The notes: generated by a model from the letters alone, not told the origin. Positions 37,104-44,677 are shown, counted from the first letter of the stretch. The stretch: 48,968 nt of DNA from Mycobacterium sp. E3251 (GCF_001666835.1 NZ_LZJF01000019.1:1-48968), one strand, 5' to 3'. Numbers and translations: made by a program.

Positions 37104-37618
37104 CTACCGTCACTTCCAATGATCGGCGACGTTGGGCGCGGCTGCGCCACCAGTCGGCACGATTCGAGCGTGCGAATTCGATACGGCGCCAGGGGTTGTG
37201 GTGTCGACGACACTGTTGCGCCAAGTGTCGCGTAGGCTGCGGCTGCGCTTGCTGCGGAGAACACGCTGTAGCTAAGCGGCGACTCGATACCAAGGGATAC
37301 GGCCATCGCGGCTCCAAATACTATGAGTAACAAGCAAGTCGCCACGCCGACGAGCTTTGGCCGCCAGCCAGCGAGGAGCAGGATTCCCAGTGTCGCTTCG
37401 GCAGCGGTGGCCGCCCATACAATGACGGTCAATGACCATCCCGAAGCAAACGGAACAAGCTGGTGGGCATAGTCAGCGAACGCGCTCATGCTCCCCCAAC
37501 TACCCTGCCCCAACAGCTTCCACCAGCCGAATCGGTCGGCGACAGCGGACAGAAAGGCCGCGGCAAGCGAGAGGCGTAGTGCTGTCCGGACAGCCTGGAT
37601 TGCGCCTGGTGTGTTCAT
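37100..37618 (-). CDS. DoxX-family membrane protein
   Basis: The protein is 172 aa from ATG 37618 with GGGAG seven bases upstream. Four membrane helices are visible: AVRTALRLSLAAAFLSAVAD, SLTVIVWAATAAEATLGILLL, LVGVATCLLLIVFGAAMAVS and SYSVFSAASAAAAYATLGAT. The W in FGWWKLLGQGSWGSMSAF and the central EATLGILLLAGW helix are DoxX/DoxD-like. Its stop overlaps the flavoprotein ATG (ATGA), so both are made together. DoxX proteins are known partners in membrane oxidoreductase complexes in M. tuberculosis (DoxX-SodA-SseA). Confidence 0.78.
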   Translation of the reverse strand: MNTPGAIQAVRTALRLSLAAAFLSAVADRFGWWKLLGQGSWGSMSAFADYAHQLVPFASGWSLTVIVWAATAAEATLGILLLAGWRPKLVGVATCLLLIVFGAAMAVSLGIESPLSYSVFSAASAAAAYATLGATVSSTPQPLAPYRIRTLESCRLVAQPRPTSPIIGSDGR

Positions 37619-37700
37619 GGGGTTCTCCCGCTGAGTCGTATTACAAACGTAGACAGGGTCTTCAAATTGTTTGGGCCGAATGGTCGAACATGTCGCGTCG

Positions 37701-38147
37701 CTAACGCGGCGGCTGGTCGCCGGCGGTGTCGTCCGTGGTGAGCGGGCCGTCTCCGGTATCGAGCAGGAAGACTGCGAGTAGTTCAGCGGGTTCGGTGGCG
37801 CTGGCATTCTCACTGATCGTGTGGTGTGCGCCGGGGGTTTCACTCCAGGTCTCTCCAGCGTGATAGACGCGTGCGGGCTCACCTTCGACTTGGCTGCGGA
37901 TCGCCCCGGAGATCACGTAGGCCATGATGAACGCCGATTTTGCGTGGTGGTGAGGTGCGCTTTTGGCTCCCGGGGCATAGCTGACGGAAACTGCTTCGAC
38001 TGATTTGCCCGGGATATTGCTGGGCTGATTGAAAACAGTTCGGACAAGAGGCTTTTGACTGGAAGTCTGCGGAGGTGGATCGCCATGGGCCGCAGGCGCG
38101 AGCATCACCGCGATGGCCAGTGCGGCGAGTGGCATTTTTAAGGCCAT
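37701..38147 (-). CDS. secreted cupin-domain protein
   Basis: The protein is 148 aa from ATG 38147 (GAAGG ten bases upstream). The N-terminal signal peptide is MALKMPLAALAIAVMLAPAA with cleavage near AHG. The cupin core has metal-ligand His residues in SAPHHHAKSAFIMAYVISG and the second motif GETWSETPGAHHTISENAS. It should bind a metal outside the cell. The enzyme activity is unknown. The frame continues to 38243 without a secretion signal. It sits between the MDR gene at 38258 and DoxX on the same strand. Confidence 0.8.
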   Translation of the reverse strand: MALKMPLAALAIAVMLAPAAHGDPPPQTSSQKPLVRTVFNQPSNIPGKSVEAVSVSYAPGAKSAPHHHAKSAFIMAYVISGAIRSQVEGEPARVYHAGETWSETPGAHHTISENASATEPAELLAVFLLDTGDGPLTTDDTAGDQPPR

Positions 38148-38257
38148 TTTTTGGCTGCCTTCCCATTCGGATGTCTTGACGACTAGCTGACGTGATCGCA
38201 CGATTTGGGATGCCCCGCGCACGCGTACATGCGGTCGGATCACCCGAGCATTCCTTT

Positions 38258-39178
38258 TTAGTCTTCGGTTACGCGCAGGATCGTCTTGCCAGGGATGCGC
38301 TTGCCGGGAGCGAATGCGGCGGCAGCATCGGCGAGTGGCAATACGGCACCAACGACCGGCTTGATGCGCCCATCCCGAACTCGCGTGACGAGCTCGGCGA
38401 GCTGAGCGCGATCGGCTTCGACAAGGAAGAAGACTGCCCGCCCGTCGCGCGGCTGGTTCTTTGGCGGCTCCGCGACGGTGACGAGCGTTCCGCCAGCCCG
38501 CACCAGAGCAGCCGATCGGTCGAGGATTTCTCCGCCGATTACGTCAAACACCACATCGACTTCGCCTGCGTCCTCTAGCTTTCCGGCCTCCAGGTCGACG
38601 AACGTGTGGACGCCGATCTCCTCCGCCCGGTCTCGGTCCGCGGTCCGGCCGGTACCGATGACGCGCGCACCGACCTCGCGAGCCAGCTGCACCGCGATCG
38701 ACCCAACCCCGCCCGCGGCGCCGTGGATCAGAACCGTTTGGCCGGGGGCGAGGCGGCCGTGATCGAACAGTCCCTGCCAGGCAGCCAGTCCAGAGATCGG
38801 CAGCGCTGCCGCCACAGTGTGGTCGACGTCCATCGGCAGCGGTGCAAGATTACGGGCTTCCACAGCGGTGTACTCCGCGAGCGAGCCGTTGCGGGCCCAG
38901 TCGGCGAGCCCGAACACCCGCTGGCCCACGCTTAAAAGGGTGGTTCCGTAGCCCAACTCAACCACGACGCCCGAAAGCTCGTGGCCGGGCACGCTCGGTG
39001 TCCGGTCACGGCCTGCGCGGTCGATCCAGGTGTGCGGCCAGTCAAGCTCCCCGCGTGTGAAACCCGCGGCGTGTACGCGCACGACGACGTCGTTGTCGGC
39101 GGCCTGGGGGTAGGGCAGATCTGTCAGCGACAGGCCAGCGACACCGGCGTCGCGATCGGAAACAGTGATGGCTTGCAT
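38258..39178 (-). CDS. zinc-free MDR-family NADP-dependent oxidoreductase
   Basis: The protein is 306 aa. It has a GroES-like N domain (NDVVVRVHAAGFTRGELDWP, TPSVPGHELSGVVVELGYG), the NADP motif QTVLIHGAAGGVGSIAVQLA, and GARVIGTGRTADRDRAEEIG. It lacks zinc ligands, like quinone oxidoreductase/zeta-crystallin types. It begins one base into the previous stop (TAATG), so it is coupled to the 81-aa protein upstream. The pair lies directly after copy 2 of the composite promoter. It is a different branch from the MDR gene at 34611. Confidence 0.87.
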   Translation of the reverse strand: MQAITVSDRDAGVAGLSLTDLPYPQAADNDVVVRVHAAGFTRGELDWPHTWIDRAGRDRTPSVPGHELSGVVVELGYGTTLLSVGQRVFGLADWARNGSLAEYTAVEARNLAPLPMDVDHTVAAALPISGLAAWQGLFDHGRLAPGQTVLIHGAAGGVGSIAVQLAREVGARVIGTGRTADRDRAEEIGVHTFVDLEAGKLEDAGEVDVVFDVIGGEILDRSAALVRAGGTLVTVAEPPKNQPRDGRAVFFLVEADRAQLAELVTRVRDGRIKPVVGAVLPLADAAAAFAPGKRIPGKTILRVTED

Positions 39179-39423
39179 TACACGTCCTTCCTGATGTTGG
39201 TCGTTGTCGCCTGGTCAGCCGCGGGCTGCGGTTGTACGCTGACGAGCTCAAGGCCTAGATCACGGACCCGGTCGAGGAGTCCGTAAAGCTGCGACTGGTC
39301 GCGGATTTCACCAGTGAAACCGGTTTCGGTCGGGCCGACCTCGAGGCTCATCCCTTCTAAAGCGGACCCGAGCCGCTCGGTCAGGCGGCCTCGAATGCAG
39401 ATCCTGTACATCGTCGGCTGCAC
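39178..39423 (-). CDS. conserved 81-aa hypothetical protein
   Basis: The protein is 81 aa from GTG 39423, which has GGAGG five bases upstream. It reads MYRICIRGRLTERLGSALEG, then ETGFTGEIRDQSQLYGLLDR and VRDLGLELVSVQPQ. The alternating beta-alpha pattern resembles a small ACT/BON-like fold. I recognise similar unnamed actinobacterial proteins next to oxidoreductases but no function. It is the first gene after copy 2 of the composite promoter, with a predicted leader of about 22 nt. Confidence 0.72.
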   Translation of the reverse strand: MQPTMYRICIRGRLTERLGSALEGMSLEVGPTETGFTGEIRDQSQLYGLLDRVRDLGLELVSVQPQPAADQATTTNIRKDV

Positions 39424-39452
39424 TTGATCCTCCGCTCGCCAGCTGCTGCCTC

Positions 39453-39510
39453 AGCGTTTACCGACGCGGGGTGAGTCGTCATCACCCGGCGAGCTAATTC
39501 ACCCGGGTGA
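39453..39510 (-). promoter_or_regulatory. composite promoter/operator, copy 2
   Basis: Palindrome TCACCCGGGTGA perfect (39499-39510). After eleven bases comes GGGTGA-N7-TCACCC perfect (39469-39487). The -35 ATGACG is at 39477-39482, then 18 bases, then -10 AACGCT at 39453-39458. The predicted start is near 39446, 22 nt before GTG 39423. It is the shortest leader of the four copies. Confidence 0.7.
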
Positions 39511-39550
39511 GCACAAACGAAATCCATCTTCGGAACCCCAAGGTCCTTGG

Positions 39551-40603
39551 TCATCCGGTCGCTTCGCGGATGTAGCGGCCAATTTGACGCAATGAGCGGG
39601 TGGCTTCGGGAATCATCGGCGCGGTGAATTGGAACACGTGGATCTGGCCCGGCCATACCTGGACTTCGACGGGCACCCCGGCGGTGGCCAGTCGTTGGGC
39701 GGCCAGCTGCGCGTCGTGAAGCAGCACCTCACTACCGGACACATGGATCAACATGGGCGGCAGGCCGGCTTGGATGTGATCGAGCGGCTCGTAGAGCGGG
39801 TCGGAACGCCCATTGGCGTCATGGGACGCTGCGGCGCGGGTGATCAAGTCATGGAAGGCGCTGAACGCTCTGGGCGGAAACATTGCGTCAGAGCCAATGT
39901 TGGAGTGGGTCGTTCTGGGTTGTGTGGTCAGTTGCAGCAGCGGCGACATGGCCACCAGCGCAGCGGGCTGCTCATCGCATGCGAGCAGGCGTTGCGCCAG
40001 CGCCAGCGCCAGATAGCCTCCGGCGGAATCGCCGGCCAGCACGATCTGGTTGGGCTCGTAGCCTTTTCGGCGCAACCACCGGTAGGCGTCATAGGAGTCG
40101 TCGATCGCGTCGTTGATCGAATGTTTCGGTAGCTTACGGTAGTTGGGCACCAGCACGGGGCTGTCGGCGAAACTGGACAGCGTGCTCACCAGTCTGCCGT
40201 GCGAATGGGCGCCGCAGGTGAGGAATGCCCCACCGTGCAGGTACAGCACGACGCGGCGCGTGCCGTCGGCCGGTAGTACTCCCGCGGCACGGACTAGCTG
40301 AGCGGAGCAGTGCGCCAGCCGGATGCCGGCGCGCACCGTGCCTGGTACCGGCGTGATGGCGCGGGCGGCGAACTCGACGACGCCCCATGGCCACGGCGCC
40401 GAAGGCAGGTAGCTGCCCACATTCAGCGCGGGCCGGACGATGAGCCGGGCGCTCAGCGAGGCGATGCGCGCGTTCATGCTCGGACCGTCCTGGATGACGT
40501 CGATGGTGGCGCCCGCACGGATCGGGTGCCGGTGACCTTTTCGTGCCCTTTGTGCTCTGAGACCGAGGCGTGCTGCAGTCGACGCGGTGGCGGGTGCGCT
40601 CAT
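39551..40603 (-). CDS. HSL-family alpha/beta hydrolase (lipase/esterase)
   Basis: The protein is 350 aa. The HSL oxyanion motif is VVLYLHGGAFLTCGAHSHG, and the nucleophile motif is IVLAGDSAGGYLALALAQR (Ser about 204). Asp and His follow in HVSGSEVLLHDAQLAAQRL and GQIHVFQF. The protein resembles mycobacterial Lip proteins (LipW/LipH group), but no exact name is justified. It lacks a clear signal peptide. It starts 18 bases after the Cys-rich pair and so ends the operon driven by composite promoter copy 3. Confidence 0.88.
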   Translation of the reverse strand: MSAPATASTAARLGLRAQRARKGHRHPIRAGATIDVIQDGPSMNARIASLSARLIVRPALNVGSYLPSAPWPWGVVEFAARAITPVPGTVRAGIRLAHCSAQLVRAAGVLPADGTRRVVLYLHGGAFLTCGAHSHGRLVSTLSSFADSPVLVPNYRKLPKHSINDAIDDSYDAYRWLRRKGYEPNQIVLAGDSAGGYLALALAQRLLACDEQPAALVAMSPLLQLTTQPRTTHSNIGSDAMFPPRAFSAFHDLITRAAASHDANGRSDPLYEPLDHIQAGLPPMLIHVSGSEVLLHDAQLAAQRLATAGVPVEVQVWPGQIHVFQFTAPMIPEATRSLRQIGRYIREATG

Positions 40604-40621
40604 GTAATTACTTCCAAGCGC

Positions 40622-40981
40622 TCATCGTGCCGGCTCTGGGTTGATGGCCGACGCGCATGCCGCGCATAAGCGCGCACCCTGACGGTCGGCGAAGCTGGGT
40701 GATTCACTTGCCTTTTGGCTTGCGCCTCCGCATAACGGGCACTCTTGGCCGGCGGCCGCCGCCTGATAGTCACGGTGCTCCCAGACGGCCGCGCGTCCCC
40801 GCGCCAACGCCTTGCGGCGTCGCCTACCCAAGTAGGCGATCATCCCGGCCGCAACCGAGGATCCCGCACAAACGGCGACGCCGACGCCGAAATCGACTAG
40901 CTGGCCATTGATCAACATGAGAACCGCATAATCGCCGGCCGCCACAGCCACCATCAGCGAGGCCATGCGCAATCGGGTCAT
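40622..40981 (-). CDS. membrane protein with C-terminal Cys pairs
   Basis: The protein is 119 aa. It has two hydrophobic segments (about 7-24 and 32-52: ASLMVAVAAGDYAVLMLING, VGVAVCAGSSVAAGMIAYLG) followed by a basic stretch RRRRKALARGR. The tail carries CPLC (81-84) and CAAC (106-109), a possible zinc ribbon or redox centre. The ATG at 40981 overlaps the stop of the next Cys-rich gene (ATGA). No known family is recognised. Confidence 0.68.
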   Translation of the reverse strand: MTRLRMASLMVAVAAGDYAVLMLINGQLVDFGVGVAVCAGSSVAAGMIAYLGRRRRKALARGRAAVWEHRDYQAAAAGQECPLCGGASQKASESPSFADRQGARLCAACASAINPEPAR

Positions 40982-41469
40982 GGCGCCAACCCATCGAGCC
41001 CGATCGAGCGGACGGCAAAGACACTGCGCAGGTATCCCGTGGGACGCCCGCATGTGGCGCACGTCGGATGTGTGCCGCATCGGGAAGCGACCTCGCGTTT
41101 GTCGCCGACGTATGTCGCCATCGCCCATTGCACAGTAGCCAGGCAGGCTTCACAGAGCGTCTCGATGAGGTCACCGTCTGGGGTTAGGCCCATCTGGTCA
41201 CATCCATCGACTGCGTGTATCTCGGCGATCGCCACGGCCGGCGCACCGCACGCAATGGCGGTCGATACCCCCTGGGCACTACAGATTGGCTGCAGCGCGT
41301 GAAGTTGATCTTCGATCGCCGGGACGGTCTCCATCGCGGCATCGCCTTTCCGATGCGCCCAACGCCGGGCAGACGCGGCGGCGTCCCGGATTCGATGCCG
41401 CAGCCATGGTGTTGGCGCGGCGCCGGATGCGTATCCAGCAGGCGGTCGATGAAATTGTCGACGCTTCAT
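40978..41469 (-). CDS. soluble Cys-rich protein, possible zinc ribbon
   Basis: The protein is 163 aa from ATG 41469, which has GGAG seven bases upstream. The N-terminal 45 residues are basic. The C half has CEAC (106-109) and CATC (137-140), plus Cys131 and His134, a four-Cys arrangement that could hold zinc. The middle part reads LHALQPICSAQGVSTAIACG and AVAIAEIHAVDGCDQMG. Its stop overlaps the next gene's ATG, so the two Cys-rich proteins are made in pairs. No named family is recognised. Confidence 0.65.
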   Translation of the reverse strand: MKRRQFHRPPAGYASGAAPTPWLRHRIRDAAASARRWAHRKGDAAMETVPAIEDQLHALQPICSAQGVSTAIACGAPAVAIAEIHAVDGCDQMGLTPDGDLIETLCEACLATVQWAMATYVGDKREVASRCGTHPTCATCGRPTGYLRSVFAVRSIGLDGLAP

Positions 41470-41559
41470 CTGATTTCTCCAATTTGTGGCGACTGGTTTC
41501 GCGATGGCTAACGCAGCATGGTTGTCCGCCGCCACCGCGACCCGTTGCTCGCTTAAGCC

Positions 41560-41617
41560 AGCATTCATTGAGGTGGGATGAGTGGTCATCACCCGACAAA
41601 TTGATTCACCCGGGCGA
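41560..41617 (-). promoter_or_regulatory. composite promoter/operator, copy 3
   Basis: TCACCCGGGCGA (41606-41617, one mismatch to the palindrome on the plus strand). After eleven bases comes GGATGA-N7-TCACCC (41576-41594, one mismatch). The -35 ATGACC is at 41584-41589, then 18 bases, then -10 AATGCT at 41560-41565. The predicted start is near 41553, 84 nt before the ATG at 41469. With 41618-41824 the gap to the UsfY-like stop is 355 bases; apart from this copy and the hairpin at 41761-41790 I see nothing in it. Confidence 0.62.
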
Positions 41618-41760
41618 TTTGGCGAGTATCGCGAGCAGCGAGGCAGTATTCGGTTTGCGATTGCGGTAGCGGCAATTACGGAAGAAGCGCCTGGAACGGG
41701 GTGCGGGCGATTCACTACAAACAGAAATACGAAATATGTTGGAGTGCAACATGAATAACT

Positions 41761-41790
41761 GCGCAGACGTTGTGGTTTGCACGTCTGTGC
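41761..41790. terminator. hairpin downstream of the UsfY-like gene
   Basis: GCGCAGACGT (41761-41770) faces ACGTCTGTGC (41781-41790), ten pairs with one imperfect, around a ten-base loop. It starts 35 bases past the UsfY-like stop on the minus strand. No T tract follows in that direction, so termination is uncertain. Confidence 0.35.
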
Positions 41791-41824
41791 ACGTCACTGC
41801 CGACGGGGTGCTCGGTTGTTGCGC

Positions 41825-42136
41825 TCAGCGGGTGCGCGGGCGCGCCCGGCTATTTGAATGCTCGGCGTCCCACTGCGCATCGATGCGGGTCACGCGGCGA
41901 TCCTCCATGACGAGCCACAGCGCTCCGGCGACCGCGCCGAGGACGGCGATTAGCACGGTGGTGGAAAGCCATTCGTAATGTCGATATGCGGCGGCTGCCG
42001 CCGTGCTGATCAGGCCGAACGTCGATACGAGCAGCAGGATCAACCCCGGCCAGAAGAAGTTGTCCTTCATCGCAATACCCGCGTGCGGTTGCGTGGTCCT
42101 GGAGTGATCCGTCGGATCGTCATGCGTGTCTCCCAT
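41825..42136 (-). CDS. UsfY-like two-helix membrane protein
   Basis: The protein is 103 aa from ATG 42136, which has GGAGGGAG about seven bases upstream. The N-terminal DDPTDHSRTTQPHAGIAMKD leads into two helices (FFWPGLILLLVSTFGLISTA, LSTTVLIAVLGAVAGALWLV), and a charged tail MEDRRVTRIDAQWDAEHS follows. This DHxRTTxPHAGxxMKxNxxPGL pattern is that of the mycobacterial UsfY family, which in M. tuberculosis lies near sigF. Its role is unknown. It lies 42 bases after the holin-like gene. Confidence 0.62.
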   Translation of the reverse strand: MGDTHDDPTDHSRTTQPHAGIAMKDNFFWPGLILLLVSTFGLISTAAAAAYRHYEWLSTTVLIAVLGAVAGALWLVMEDRRVTRIDAQWDAEHSNSRARPRTR

Positions 42137-42178
42137 CACGGCTCCCTCCGTCGTCGGGCGAGACATCGATATATTTCT

Positions 42179-42559
42179 TCAGATTGAGCCGGCCCCGTCG
42201 CGGATGAGCAGCTCGGGCAGCGTAATCGCCCCGATCGTTGTCACGAGCCACACCACAACCGTGGTGGCTAGCCAGGATGCCATGCCGTCAACAGTGAGCC
42301 CGTGCGTCAATACCGACGCGAGGAGCAACGCGACGACCGTCAATGCCAAGCCGGCGCCCCCAAGGAGTAGCGACGCATATGGATGGGGCAACTTCAAGAT
42401 CCATGAGGACATGCTCGCCTGCATTACCGAGAACACGACCACGGCGACGATGAACCCCGGTACCGACAACAAATCTCCGGGAACGATCCACCCCGCAACG
42501 AGGAGTCCGATCGCCCACGCTGCAGGAAGCGCAACGGCCCGGAGCAGGACTTGCCTCAT
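42179..42559 (-). CDS. four-TMS holin-like membrane protein (superfamily IV)
   Basis: The protein is 126 aa from ATG 42559. Four predicted membrane helices: AVALPAAWAIGLLVAGWIVP, VPGFIVAVVVFSVMQASM, YASLLLGGAGLALTVVALLL and VVVWLVTTIGAITLPELLI. This matches the mycobacterial/actinobacterial 4-TMS phage-holin superfamily IV (DUF-type) proteins found on chromosomes. There is no phage gene around it, so a lytic role is unlikely. It is the first gene after composite promoter copy 4. Confidence 0.68.
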   Translation of the reverse strand: MRQVLLRAVALPAAWAIGLLVAGWIVPGDLLSVPGFIVAVVVFSVMQASMSSWILKLPHPYASLLLGGAGLALTVVALLLASVLTHGLTVDGMASWLATTVVVWLVTTIGAITLPELLIRDGAGSI

Positions 42560-42682
42560 GGCGATACGCGTAGGTCGGTGGACCCTGGCTGTGCGAAAAA
42601 CAACGATGACTCCGGCCGAACACACCGCACGGAACCGGGATCGACACCGGGACCGTCGTCAACTGTTGTTGCCATGGGGCAC

Positions 42683-42739
42683 ATCCTGGCGATGGCCGGG
42701 GTGAGTTGTCATCGTCCGTGCCGCGATTCACCCGGGTGA
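42683..42739 (-). promoter_or_regulatory. composite promoter/operator, copy 4
   Basis: Palindrome TCACCCGGGTGA perfect (42728-42739). After ten bases comes TCGTCC/GGGTGA around N7 (42699-42717, two mismatches in one arm). The -35 ATGACA is at 42707-42712, then 18 bases, then -10 CAGGAT at 42683-42688. The predicted start is near 42676, 117 nt before ATG 42559. The gap 42560-42910 (351 bases) holds this copy; the remaining 171 bases up to the regulator stop show nothing else clear. Confidence 0.62.
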
Positions 42740-42910
42740 TCCTCCGCACGGCTTAAGCCCCGACTTCAACGAAATCCACCGTCCCGCTTAACGGCCCAAC
42801 GCCGACGGCGACGGCGACCTGTATGCAAATTGTGGGAACAAATCACCAACGACGTGGCGCTTCGGGATGATGCTTGTGGACCAACGCTTTGAGCCGACCA
42901 GCGTAGGACC

Positions 42911-44677
42911 CTACGCGATGCCGTAGTCGTTTATCTTGCGGTAGATCGTCGCTCGCGACATTCCCAGCGCACGGGCAGCCTCCTGCTTGTTGCCGCCGTT
43001 GTTTTGCAGGCTACGGACAATCGCGTCGCGCTCGAGGGCTTCCATTTGCGTTAGCTTCCGCCGCGTGACGGAGCGGCACTCCGGTGGCAATTTGTCGGCG
43101 CTGATAATGCCCGATCGTTGGCGGGCAACGGTTTCAGTCAGCACCCGCCGCAGCTGCGAGATGTTGCCCGGCCACGGCAGCCTGCTGAGTTGGCGCATGG
43201 CATCGGGTGCCAGCTCCACATCGATTCCTCGCGTGATCTCACGCAGCAGCGCGGGCACCAGTTCCTCGAGATCGTCGATCCGGTGTCGCAGCGCCGGCAC
43301 TGCGACGGTATGAGTGAAGAGCGGCAGCAGCTGTTTGATCGGTGCTGAAGAACTCGCCCCACCGCGGGTCGCCGCAATCCATCCTCGGCCTGCGCGCGTG
43401 GCCAGGATCGAGATGATCGATTCGAGTGTGTCAGTGTCGATCTCGTCTACGTCGGCGATGACCACTGCGAAGTCCTCACCGCCGGACTCAGCCGCCAGCT
43501 CGGCGACGAAACGCGCTGCGCTGGGAAATTCCTCCGCACGCATCACCCGAACGATTCGGCCCGGTTTCGCATGCTCTCCCACCGCCTGGGCCAGCCGTGC
43601 CCGACCGGATCCTTTCTCGCCTTCGACCATTACCCAGTCTCGGTCGTGGCAGCACTGCTGCACCTGCTGGCAGCAGCGCAGCCAGGCGCCATCGTGACCG
43701 GCCAGGCCGGGGATGTGCGTGCGCGTCGAACGGGCGATCTGAGGGCGCTGCGAGCTTGTCTGGGACGAAAGATCAACGTGGAAGACGACATTGGTCCGGC
43801 CACCGCGTATCGTCGAGCGGTCGGCGGCAGTGATTTTTGCGATCCGCCCGCTTGGCAGAACAGCCAGCGCCGTGCCCGACAGCGTGGAGCTGAGCACGTC
43901 CGACGCGTGTTCGAGTAGGGCGGTCTGCTCGTTGCCGTCCAGCGCCCGGCGCAGATAAGGGTTCATCAACACCACATCGCCACCAATCGCGAGCACACCG
44001 CTCGAAGATCGCCGTGCCTGCCGCAGGTACGCCTCCAACAGTGCGGTCTCACCCTCATGCGCCACCACCCGCATGCGATCCTCAATTTGACGACCGGCGC
44101 TGGTAGCCAGCGCGAGCAACAGTGGACGGGATTCGTCGGCCAGACAACTCAGGTTGACGGCTCCGATTACCCTGCGCGTGATCGGATCCCGAATCGGCGA
44201 CCCAGCGCACGCGAAACCGCTGAACATAGCGACGTAGTGCTCGCCACCACGGATGAAGACGGGCCGCCCAGTCTCCAGCGCAGTGCCAATCCCGTTGGTG
44301 CCCGCCACCTCTTCAGCCAAGCTATAACCCGGGGCAAGGCTCACCCTGTCCAACGCGTTAAGAATGGACACTTCTGCGGCGGCCCGTTCAACCACCACCC
44401 CGTCGGTTGAAGTCAGGACGACGCTCACGGCTTGCGCAGCCAGATCATCGGTAACGCGCTGCAGAACCGGCGCGGCCGCACGCGCCAACCGCGAGCCCAT
44501 ATTGGGTTCACGCACATACGGGAGTTCGACCCGGTCGGGGTGTACTCGCAGGGTCTGCGACCGACGCCAGGAATCCAGGACGCTTGGGGGCAAGGGCTCC
44601 CCCTCCAGGGACCCCTCGCACAAAAATCGTTCCCTCACCCGGCGAACGTCGGTTTGCACGTCGCCCTGCAAGCTCAT
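42911..44677 (-). CDS. GAF/AAA/Fis regulator, degenerate bacterial enhancer-binding protein
   Basis: The protein is 588 aa from ATG 44677; a TTG at 44725 is also possible. The N terminus ILDSWRRSQTLRV-like segment (PPSVLDSWRRSQTLRVHPDR) leads to a GAF domain (about 70-210, GTNGIGTALETGRPVFIRGG). An AAA-like domain (about 345-520) has GEKGSGRARLAQAV as an altered Walker A (Arg for Lys) and AVVIADVDEIDTD as Walker B. The C-terminal Fis HTH is NKQEAARALGMSRATIYRKI. The sigma-54 contact loop GAFTGA is absent, as expected where there is no sigma 54. It is an AcoR/MimR-like regulator acting with a sigma-70-type polymerase. Confidence 0.82.
   Translation of the reverse strand: MSLQGDVQTDVRRVRERFLCEGSLEGEPLPPSVLDSWRRSQTLRVHPDRVELPYVREPNMGSRLARAAAPVLQRVTDDLAAQAVSVVLTSTDGVVVERAAAEVSILNALDRVSLAPGYSLAEEVAGTNGIGTALETGRPVFIRGGEHYVAMFSGFACAGSPIRDPITRRVIGAVNLSCLADESRPLLLALATSAGRQIEDRMRVVAHEGETALLEAYLRQARRSSSGVLAIGGDVVLMNPYLRRALDGNEQTALLEHASDVLSSTLSGTALAVLPSGRIAKITAADRSTIRGGRTNVVFHVDLSSQTSSQRPQIARSTRTHIPGLAGHDGAWLRCCQQVQQCCHDRDWVMVEGEKGSGRARLAQAVGEHAKPGRIVRVMRAEEFPSAARFVAELAAESGGEDFAVVIADVDEIDTDTLESIISILATRAGRGWIAATRGGASSSAPIKQLLPLFTHTVAVPALRHRIDDLEELVPALLREITRGIDVELAPDAMRQLSRLPWPGNISQLRRVLTETVARQRSGIISADKLPPECRSVTRRKLTQMEALERDAIVRSLQNNGGNKQEAARALGMSRATIYRKINDYGIA

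Noticed and set aside
41736..41978. Plus-strand 80-codon frame with Cys residues
   Set aside because: It overlaps the UsfY-like gene antisense and contains the hairpin at 41761-41790; codon pattern is unlike a gene.
42179..42559. Holin-like gene as evidence of a prophage
   Set aside because: No endolysin, structural or integrase gene is present in the window; chromosomal superfamily IV proteins are common.
32341..42739. Composite repeats read as sigF-type promoters (GGTTT-N15-17-GGGTA)
   Set aside because: GGGTGA recurs but not GGGTA, and no GGTTT is correctly spaced in all four copies.
32341..42739. Composite repeats read as a CRISPR-like or mobile repeat
   Set aside because: Spacing is 1-7 kb, all copies are intergenic and pointed at gene starts, and there are no spacers or cas genes.
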